From the NCBI GenBank assembly GCA_943331195.2, contig CALQKQ020000228.1, forward strand, positions 1-6,364: a stretch of DNA of 6,364 nt, given 5' to 3'. The position numbers were made by a program, and so were the translations under genes. Every line of letters begins with the position of its first letter. The first letter of the stretch is position 1. The notes under the pieces are model-generated. The model was not told the DNA's origin and ran no database searches. It was given only the letters and a program-made list of their open reading frames with translations. The DNA comes from Akkermansia muciniphila. GTDB lineage: Bacteria; Verrucomicrobiota; Verrucomicrobiia; Verrucomicrobiales; V1-33. Positions 1 to 4,971 of the stretch are shown one piece after another.

Positions 1-662
1 CCAGCGCTCCACTATCCTTTTCCCCCAAATGGGTGGGCCCCTTCGCCGCCTTCAGTGAGGACGATCGCCGGGATTTTCTGCAGGCCTATCTGGCCGGCGT
101 TTCCTTCATGGATGCGCAGGTAGGACGGCTTCTGGCCACGCTGGATCGGCTGCATTTGTGGGACGATACGCTGGTCATTTTTCTCGGGGACCACGGCTAT
201 CACTTGGGGGAGCGAGGGTGGTGGAATAAACATACCCTTTTTGAGCGCAGCTGCCGGGCGCCCCTGATCGTGGCTGGCATCGGGGTGCCCCAAGGCGCGG
301 TGGCCTCGGGGCTGGTGGAGTTCATTGATCTCTATCCGACGGTGGCGGAAGTCTGCGGATTGACCCCGCCGCCGGGTTTGCCAGGGCGCTCGTTTCAGCC
401 CCTGTTCGCGGATCCGGCCGCGCCGCACCGGGAGACCGCCATGTCTATGGTGAGCCGAGACGGCGGTTGGGGCCGGAGCCTGCGCACCGAGCACTGGCGC
501 TTCAACCGCTGGAGCGATGGAACCCGGGAACTTTATGCGCACCCGGCGGATGAGGAGGAAGGGCACGACGTGTCCCAAGATCCAGCCATGGCGGGAGTGA
601 TCGCCGCCTTGGAGGCGCAGTTAGCGGCTCAGGCGGCTTGGCCCCAGGCCAAGAAAAAGTGA
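1..662 (+). CDS. Sulfatase, iduronate-2-sulfatase type, C-terminal part (5' partial)
   Basis: The reading frame is open from position 3 to the TGA at 660-662 and runs off the left edge, so 219 residues are visible, roughly half of a normal sulfatase of 450-500 residues. Seen: the metal-site motif GDHGYHLGE (186-212), with the Asp-His pair that binds calcium in this family, followed by WWNKHTLFE (219-245), whose Lys contacts the sulfate ester in related enzymes. Further on come the P-L-I-V strand, the FIDLYPTVAEVCGL helix typical of the family, and a C-terminal subdomain ending in the usual ELY...D/E-rich turn. The N-terminal half with the formylglycine Cys (CxPSR) lies outside the window, so activity cannot be judged. 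A GTG at 33 is not the true start, because family sequence continues upstream of it. These enzymes hydrolyse sulfate esters, usually on sulfated polysaccharides, and are normally exported. The exact substrate cannot be told from this fragment. Confidence 0.93.
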   Translation, partial: SAPLSFSPKWVGPFAAFSEDDRRDFLQAYLAGVSFMDAQVGRLLATLDRLHLWDDTLVIFLGDHGYHLGERGWWNKHTLFERSCRAPLIVAGIGVPQGAVASGLVEFIDLYPTVAEVCGLTPPPGLPGRSFQPLFADPAAPHRETAMSMVSRDGGWGRSLRTEHWRFNRWSDGTRELYAHPADEEEGHDVSQDPAMAGVIAALEAQLAAQAAWPQAKKK

Positions 663-682
663 GCCCGCTCCCGCGAGGCGCA

Positions 683-713
683 GGAGGGAAGGCGGCTGGC
701 GAAGCGGCCCTCC
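683..713. terminator. Weak inverted repeat between convergent genes
   Basis: The 58-base gap between the convergent sulfatase and protease stops holds GGAGGG (683-688) and CCCTCC (708-713), a 6-bp stem around a 19-base interior that can form a few more pairs (GCT 695-697 with AGC 703-705). The location is right for a bidirectional terminator, but there is no T-run on either strand, so this is only a candidate. Confidence 0.22.
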
Positions 714-720
714 GGTCGGC

Positions 721-2019
721 TCAGGGCAGGCGGTAATAGCCGTCAGGATTGAAAAGATAGTAGACGTCCTTGGGGTTGGGGCGGGGAAGGTACATGCAGG
801 GGCGGCCCTTGTCGTCGAGGGCTTCGGTGAGATAGGGAACGGAGCCGCTCAGAGTGGCGCTGCGGAGGGGGATGAGCGCGGGCGCAGGCTTGGCGGCGAG
901 GTCGGGGTGCTTGAGCTGCGCGGTTTCGCGGATTTCGTCCACGATGTGGTCGACCCATTTCAAATCCACGGCCTTGTCCGCGAATTCGCTCCAGTCGCCG
1001 GTGGAGGCCTTGCCGTACATTTTTTTGATGAAGTCCTCGGTGCTGATGCCCATTTTGGCGGCGATGGGGCCGGCGAGGCGTTGCCACCATTCCTCGGTTT
1101 CTTGGATGGATTCTTTTTGTTGAGTCAGATTGCCGAAGGAGCCGCTGCTGATCTGGTGGTGCAGGATGACGGCGTTAGGATAGGCGAAGGATTGGTCCGC
1201 TAGGGTAGCGATGCAGGCGGCCATGCTGGCGGCGAAGGATTTGACGACGACGTAGACGGGGGCTTCGCTGCCCTGCATGGCTTTGAGGATTTTGTAGCCG
1301 GCCATGACCGAGCCGCCGGGGCTGTTGTCGATGACGATGAAGATGGGCAAGGCGGGGGCCTTGTTATTGAAGTAGGCGATCCGGTCCGAAACCTCGTCGG
1401 CGGTGGAAGTCATGATGGGCCCGTTTAAGCTGATGCGGCGGTCCGAGATGACGAGGGTTTTTCCCTCCAATGGATGGATAGGATAGGCTGGTTTGGCCTC
1501 GGCATATTGGGAGGCGGCGAGTTCTTTTTCGCGCTGTTCGATCAGCGTAGCCAGGCGGGTGATTTCGGTGCGGGACTCGGTTTCTTGGAGGCGGAGTTCG
1601 GAGAGGCGCATTTCCGCTTTGTTTTTGGCGATGGCGCTTTCGAGGAGGAGCTTTTCGTTTTCCAAGCGGAGGGCGGCCATGTCGCGATCGGCTTTTTGGC
1701 GGGCCACTTCGAATTCGCTAGCGACGAGGGCTTTATCTTCCTCGGCTTTGAGGGTGGCGCGCTCGAGGACGGCGCGGCGGGCGGCGAGTTCGGCGGCGAG
1801 GCGTTCTTTGGCGATGGCGTTTTCGGAGGTGAGGCGTTCGCGCTCGGCGGCGAGTTGGGCGTTTTGCTGTTTGAGGGCGGCGAGATTGGGGTCTTCGGGG
1901 GCGGCGGCGGGGGGAGGGGCCGGGGCGGCGGCGGGGGGAGCGGGGGCTTCCTGGGCGGCGGCGGAGCTCAGGGCTAAGGCCAGCAAGAGCGAGGAGGGAA
2001 GCTGGGAGGAACGTTTCAT
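721..2019 (-). CDS. Exported ClpP-like serine protease with N-terminal coiled coil
   Basis: The product is 432 residues. I chose the ATG at 2019 because it opens a clear signal peptide (MKRSS, then a Leu/Ala core, cleavage likely after Ala22). The longer in-frame extension to 2403 would overlap the opposite gene and has no family character. Order: Ala/Pro linker at about 23-44; charged, Ala/Leu/Glu-rich coiled coil at about 45-173; ClpP/crotonase-fold protease domain at about 185-360; 65-residue tail rich in Tyr and Pro. Seen in the protease domain: NSPGG (232-236, oxyanion region), FAASMAA with the nucleophile position Ser265, LHHQ with His288 in the place of the ClpP His, and GDW with Asp342 in the place of the ClpP Asp, so the triad appears complete. 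Bacterial ClpP is cytosolic and fed by ClpX/ClpA; an exported form could not use those ATPases, so its role is unknown, perhaps envelope protein turnover as with SppA-like enzymes. The gene ends convergently with the sulfatase and diverges from the sugar-nucleotide gene. No Shine-Dalgarno is visible upstream of 2019. The fold is secure; export is likely; substrate and oligomeric state are unknown. Confidence 0.9.
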   Translation of the reverse strand: MKRSSQLPSSLLLALALSSAAAQEAPAPPAAAPAPPPAAAPEDPNLAALKQQNAQLAAERERLTSENAIAKERLAAELAARRAVLERATLKAEEDKALVASEFEVARQKADRDMAALRLENEKLLLESAIAKNKAEMRLSELRLQETESRTEITRLATLIEQREKELAASQYAEAKPAYPIHPLEGKTLVISDRRISLNGPIMTSTADEVSDRIAYFNNKAPALPIFIVIDNSPGGSVMAGYKILKAMQGSEAPVYVVVKSFAASMAACIATLADQSFAYPNAVILHHQISSGSFGNLTQQKESIQETEEWWQRLAGPIAAKMGISTEDFIKKMYGKASTGDWSEFADKAVDLKWVDHIVDEIRETAQLKHPDLAAKPAPALIPLRSATLSGSVPYLTEALDDKGRPCMYLPRPNPKDVYYLFNPDGYYRLP

Positions 2020-2166
2020 GGGCAAAAGGAGGGAAGGCGGCGAGGGGCGCGAGCTTATGGCAAATGGGGGGCCGGGGGAAAAGGAAATCTGCGGAAAAGC
2101 GGGAATCGGCGGGCGGGGGGCGAATCTGGGCTTGAGGAAACGCCGCCGACAGGGGAAGCGGTCGAG
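2020..2166. promoter_or_regulatory. Divergent intergenic region, likely holds both promoters
   Basis: These 147 bases separate the start codons of the divergent protease and nucleotidyltransferase genes, so promoters for both should lie here or just inside the genes. I see no convincing -35/-10 pair on either strand. The plus strand is about three quarters purine by hand count, with many G-runs. AGGGGAA at 2151-2157, nine bases before the ATG at 2167, is a possible weak ribosome binding site for the plus-strand gene; the minus-strand leader is pyrimidine-rich and has none. Confidence 0.4.
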
Positions 2167-3117
2167 ATGAAAAAAGCATTTGTGCTGGGAGCGGGATTGG
2201 GAACGCGGCTGCGGCCGCTGACGGATCAATGGCCTAAGCCGCTGATTCCGGTGCATCACCGACCGCTCCTGGTGCGGGCCTTTGAGCACTTGCGGGCGGC
2301 GGGGGTGGAGGCCTTCGCGGTGAACACCCACCATTTGCCGGAAAGCTATGCCGAGGCCTTTCCGACGGGGACCTGGGAGGGCTGCGGCATTCATTTCCGG
2401 CATGAGCCAGAGCTGTTAGAAACTGGCGGCGGACTAGCCAATATGGCGGACTGGTTGCAGGACGGCCCCAGCTTTGTCTACAATGGCGACGTCCTCACCG
2501 ACTTGCCGCTGGAACCGGCCTGGGAGGAGCATGGCGCGCGAGGGAACCTGGTGACGCTGCTGCTGCGGGGGGACGTTCCGGTGCGCAACGCGGCCTTCGA
2601 CGCAGCGGCGGGCCGGGTGCTCGATCTGCGCAATGGACTGGGCACGGATCATCCCGACCAGCGGGGTTTCACGGGCATCTATATCGTTAGTCCGGGCTTT
2701 TTTCGCTATCTGGTGCCGGGGAAAAAGGAAAGTGTGGTCGGCGGCTTGCTGCGGGCCCTAGCGGCGGGGGAGCGCATTGGCGGGGTGCTGGCGGAGGAGG
2801 GCCAGTGGCTGGACTTGGGAGACCGCGCCAGCTATGTGGCGGCGCACGCGGCTGGGCGCGCGGCGGGGTTTCCGCGCTATGGCCCGTGGGGGGCGGCGGA
2901 GACGGCAGCGGTGCATCCCGAGGCCTTGGTGGACCCCACGGCGGCGGTGGATGCCGATTGCTCGGTGGGGCCGGGCGCGGTGGTGGGGGCGGGGGCGGTG
3001 CTGCAAAGCACGGTGGTCTGGCCGGGTGGCCGGGTGGCGGCGGGGGCTCGCTTGCGCGGCTGCGTGGTCCGCCGGGGCCGCGAGGCTGCGGGGGAACTGG
3101 TCGACGTGGCGGTGTGA
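2167..3117 (+). CDS. Sugar-nucleotide pyrophosphorylase (nucleotidyltransferase) with C-terminal beta-helix
   Basis: The product is 316 residues. Seen: the N-terminal nucleotide-binding signature GAGLGTRLRPLT (8-19) with the downstream Lys24-Pro25 of the KPL motif; ETGGG (85-89), which contacts the base or sugar in this family; NGDVL (106-110), with Asp108 in the metal-binding place; a GFTGIYI segment (167-173); and WLDLGD (214-219), typical of the end of the catalytic domain. From about 248 to 303 come imperfect hexapeptide repeats (VHPEALVDPTAAVD, SVGPGAVVGAGAVL), predicting a short left-handed beta-helix. Family members transfer NMP from an NTP to a sugar-1-phosphate with release of pyrophosphate, in the cytoplasm, to make precursors for cell wall, LPS or other glycans. 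The catalytic half resembles MurU (MurNAc-1-phosphate uridylyltransferase) and mannose-1-phosphate guanylyltransferases, but MurU lacks the added helix, so the sugar and nucleotide are undecided. The ATG at 2167 places the GxGTRxRP motif at the expected distance from the N terminus. The gene leads a same-strand run; prmA starts 61 bases after its stop. Confidence 0.9.
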   Translation: MKKAFVLGAGLGTRLRPLTDQWPKPLIPVHHRPLLVRAFEHLRAAGVEAFAVNTHHLPESYAEAFPTGTWEGCGIHFRHEPELLETGGGLANMADWLQDGPSFVYNGDVLTDLPLEPAWEEHGARGNLVTLLLRGDVPVRNAAFDAAAGRVLDLRNGLGTDHPDQRGFTGIYIVSPGFFRYLVPGKKESVVGGLLRALAAGERIGGVLAEEGQWLDLGDRASYVAAHAAGRAAGFPRYGPWGAAETAAVHPEALVDPTAAVDADCSVGPGAVVGAGAVLQSTVVWPGGRVAAGARLRGCVVRRGREAAGELVDVAV

Positions 3118-3178
3118 GGCGGCGGGTGCGGATTGCGCTGGCGCGGGGCCGCCTTCTGGTGTTGACGACGGCCTGCCC

Positions 3179-4039
3179 ATGGATACCACCCCGCTGCCTG
3201 TTCTCTATGTCTGGTCCAAGTTGAGCGCCCTCCGCTGGGAGGACGCTTGGCAGGAGCGCTTTTATGGCATGCCCCGGGTCAGCCCGGTCTTGACCACCCT
3301 GCCAGGAGGAAAAACCGTCAGGGTGGAAGTGTACTGCGAGCGGCAGGTCGATGCCGAAAAGATTCAGAAGGAATTTGGCGGCAGCCTGCGCACGCTTAAG
3401 CCGCAAAATTGGGCCGCCCCGGCGGCGCAGCGTTTGAAGCCAGTGGTGGTGCGCGACCGCCTCATCATCGCCCACGACGAAGCGACCCGCGCGGCGCAAC
3501 AAGCGGCGCATCCGCAGCGCATCGTCTTGCTGGTGCCTGGCGAAATGGCTTTTGGCACCGGGGATCACGCCACCACGTCCACTTGCCTGCGCTTGATGGT
3601 AGATTACGCGGCCGCGCAGCGCAGCCCTTGGAGCGTGCTGGACATGGGTTGCGGCACGGGCATCCTCGCGCTCGCCGCCGCCAAGCTCGGGGCGGCATCA
3701 GTTAGCGGCTTTGACTATGATCCGGCGGCGGTGCGCATCAGCAAAAAGAACGCCACCCTCAACGGGGTGCGCGGGGTCAAGTTCACCTGTGAAGACATGA
3801 CCACTTGGGAGGTTAAGGAGCCTTGCGATCTGGTGCTCGCGAACATTTTTTATGATGTCCTGACGCTTTCGTTTGGCAAGATCGCCGCCGCCACCAAGCC
3901 CGGGGGCCGGGTGGTCGTTTCGGGGATCTTGCACAGCCAAGCGGAGGGTTGTTTGGCGGCGGGGCGGGCGGCGGGGCTGGTTTTTGCGGAGCCGATCCGG
4001 CGCGGAAAATGGGTGACGGCCTGGGCCACCCGGCCGTAA
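3179..4039 (+). CDS. prmA: Ribosomal protein L11 methyltransferase
   Basis: The product is 286 residues, close to the usual size of about 293. PrmA uses S-adenosylmethionine to trimethylate amino groups of ribosomal protein L11 in the cytoplasm. Seen: an N-terminal alpha/beta region (about 8-73) in the place of the L11-recognition domain, a linker, then a class I methyltransferase fold. The PrmA hallmark is present as AFGTGDHATT (124-133), where E. coli has AFGTGTHPTT. The SAM-binding loop is VLDMGCGTG (153-161), with acidic Asp179/Asp181 at the end of strand 2, and the Asn-Ile pair of the active site is at LANI (220-223). I chose the ATG at 3179: the open frame continues upstream through the preceding gene, but that part is an out-of-frame overlap, and there is no ATG, GTG or TTG between 3118 and 3178. 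No Shine-Dalgarno stands out before it. It lies between the nucleotidyltransferase (61-base gap) and a peptidyl-prolyl isomerase (53-base gap), probably one transcript. The main alternative is another protein-lysine methyltransferase of the PrmA family, but the motif set favours PrmA. Confidence 0.93.
   Translation: MDTTPLPVLYVWSKLSALRWEDAWQERFYGMPRVSPVLTTLPGGKTVRVEVYCERQVDAEKIQKEFGGSLRTLKPQNWAAPAAQRLKPVVVRDRLIIAHDEATRAAQQAAHPQRIVLLVPGEMAFGTGDHATTSTCLRLMVDYAAAQRSPWSVLDMGCGTGILALAAAKLGAASVSGFDYDPAAVRISKKNATLNGVRGVKFTCEDMTTWEVKEPCDLVLANIFYDVLTLSFGKIAAATKPGGRVVVSGILHSQAEGCLAAGRAAGLVFAEPIRRGKWVTAWATRP
4016..4037 (+). terminator. Strong hairpin over the prmA stop codon
   Basis: ACGGCC (4016-4021) pairs with GGCCGT (4032-4037), and inside it GGG (4023-4025) pairs with CCC (4029-4031) around a CCA loop, with one bulged T at 4022. 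That makes nine G/C-rich pairs. A T-run follows at 4063-4069, but 25 bases downstream, too far for a classical intrinsic terminator. It may be a partial terminator, an RNA-stability hairpin, or chance in GC-rich coding DNA. Confidence 0.3.
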
Positions 4040-4065
4040 GCTGCGCGTCCTGCTGCCATTTCTTT

Positions 4066-4088
4066 TTTTCAACTTTTCAACTTTTCAA
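4066..4088 (+). repeat. Octamer tandem repeat just upstream of the isomerase start
   Basis: The unit TTTTCAAC occurs twice perfectly (4066-4073, 4074-4081) and a third time lacking its last base (4082-4088). It ends four bases before the ATG at 4093. It stands out as an A/T-rich pyrimidine tract in a GC-rich region and occupies the place where a Shine-Dalgarno should be, so it could affect translation start or be a slippage-prone repeat. Function is not known. Confidence 0.8.
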
Positions 4089-4092
4089 GACC

Positions 4093-4971
4093 ATGCCCCT
4101 AACAATCAATGGAGAAACCGTCCCCGACGACCTGCTGGAGCAGGAATTTGAGGGGATCAAAGCCCACTACGAGCGGATGGGGTCGATGTCCTGCTGCGGG
4201 CGGGACGAGGAATTTCGCGGCTATGCGCGGGAGAACCTCAGTGCGCGGGTGCTGATCAACCAGGAAGCGGAGCGCCGTTTCCCGGTGATCACGGAAGGGG
4301 AAGTCGATGAGGCCCTGGAGCGCTTAGTGGCGGCCGAAGGCGGGCGCGCCGCTTTTTTTGCCCACGCCGGGCTAACGGAAGCCGATGAGCCGATGGTGCG
4401 CCAGGAAGTGGCGGCGGGCCTGAGGGTGGACCGGCTCATGACCGAGCTCTGGGGCGCGGAGACGGCCCCTGACGAGGCGGCGGAACGGGCTTTTTATGAG
4501 GCGCATGTGGAGGACTATTTGAGCACGGAGGAGGTGCGCGCCATTCACTTATTCAAGCAGGTGGAAAAGGTGGAGGACCGCAGTCCGCTTTACGACAAGC
4601 TGCGCGAGCTGCGGCGCCAAGCCCGCGCCGGGGCGGATTTCGTCGCCCTAGCGCAAGAGCACACGGACAAAGAGGACAAGCAGGTTGACCTGGGATTTTT
4701 CCGGCGCGGCGAGTTCATGGAGGAGTTCGACCTGATTGTTTTTTCGTTAGAAGAGGGCGAGGTTGGGCCGGTTTTCGCCTCCCACTGGGGCTTTCATTTG
4801 GTCAAGCTGATGGAGCGCCGCCCCGCGCTGCCGCATCCCTTTGCGGAGGTTCAGGAGGAGGTGCGGGGGCGCCTCGTGGCGGAGCACCGCAGCCGCAGCA
4901 CCCGGGAATTGGTGGACCGCCTCAAGGCTGCGGCGGAGATTGCGTGGAGCCCGCCGCCGCCTTTATCCTAG
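4093..4971 (+). CDS. Parvulin-type (PpiC) peptidyl-prolyl cis-trans isomerase
   Basis: The product is 292 residues. I chose the ATG at 4093, since the in-frame stretch before it only overlaps prmA and the gap. There is no signal peptide or membrane segment, so it is predicted cytoplasmic, unlike SurA and PrsA. Residues 1-120 are a mostly helical N-terminal region beginning with INGETVPDDLLEQEF, as in SurA/NifM-like chaperones. The parvulin domain covers about 146-242: EEVRAIHLF (first strand), the helix with ARAGADFVALAQEHT, DLGFFRRGEF (200-208) in the place of the usual DLGxFxxGxM, an F..LEEGEVGPVFASHWGFHLVKL stretch with the conserved G-P-V and G-x-H, then an E/R-rich C-terminal helix. Such enzymes speed cis-trans isomerisation of prolyl bonds and often act as chaperones. 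The only two cysteines are adjacent (Cys34-Cys35). No ribosome binding site is visible; an octamer repeat sits in its place. It follows prmA by 53 bases, and its TAG stop overlaps the opposing OpgG stop. A NifM-like dedicated chaperone role is possible, but no client is evident here. Confidence 0.88.
   Translation: MPLTINGETVPDDLLEQEFEGIKAHYERMGSMSCCGRDEEFRGYARENLSARVLINQEAERRFPVITEGEVDEALERLVAAEGGRAAFFAHAGLTEADEPMVRQEVAAGLRVDRLMTELWGAETAPDEAAERAFYEAHVEDYLSTEEVRAIHLFKQVEKVEDRSPLYDKLRELRRQARAGADFVALAQEHTDKEDKQVDLGFFRRGEFMEEFDLIVFSLEEGEVGPVFASHWGFHLVKLMERRPALPHPFAEVQEEVRGRLVAEHRSRSTRELVDRLKAAAEIAWSPPPPLS

Noticed and set aside
12..578. Minus-strand open frame of 188 codons opposite the sulfatase
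   Set aside because: The sulfatase motifs on the plus strand explain this stretch; the antisense product has no family character.
1474..1977. Plus-strand open frame of 167 codons, Gly/Phe-rich, opposite the protease
   Set aside because: Its Gly-rich composition mirrors the Ala/Pro linker and coiled coil on the other strand; no motif and no start signal.
2020..2403. In-frame 128-residue N-terminal extension of the ClpP-like protease
   Set aside because: It overlaps the divergent nucleotidyltransferase, has Arg/Pro-rich low-complexity sequence typical of antisense frames in GC-rich DNA, and would bury the clear signal peptide starting at 2019.
2777..3178. N-terminal extension of PrmA inside the preceding gene
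   Set aside because: Out-of-frame reading of the nucleotidyltransferase gene, rich in Trp/Arg; PrmA has its normal length from the ATG at 3179.
2687..3568. Minus-strand open frame of 293 codons opposite the nucleotidyltransferase and prmA
   Set aside because: Pro/Arg-rich antisense shadow spanning two well-supported genes and the gap between them.
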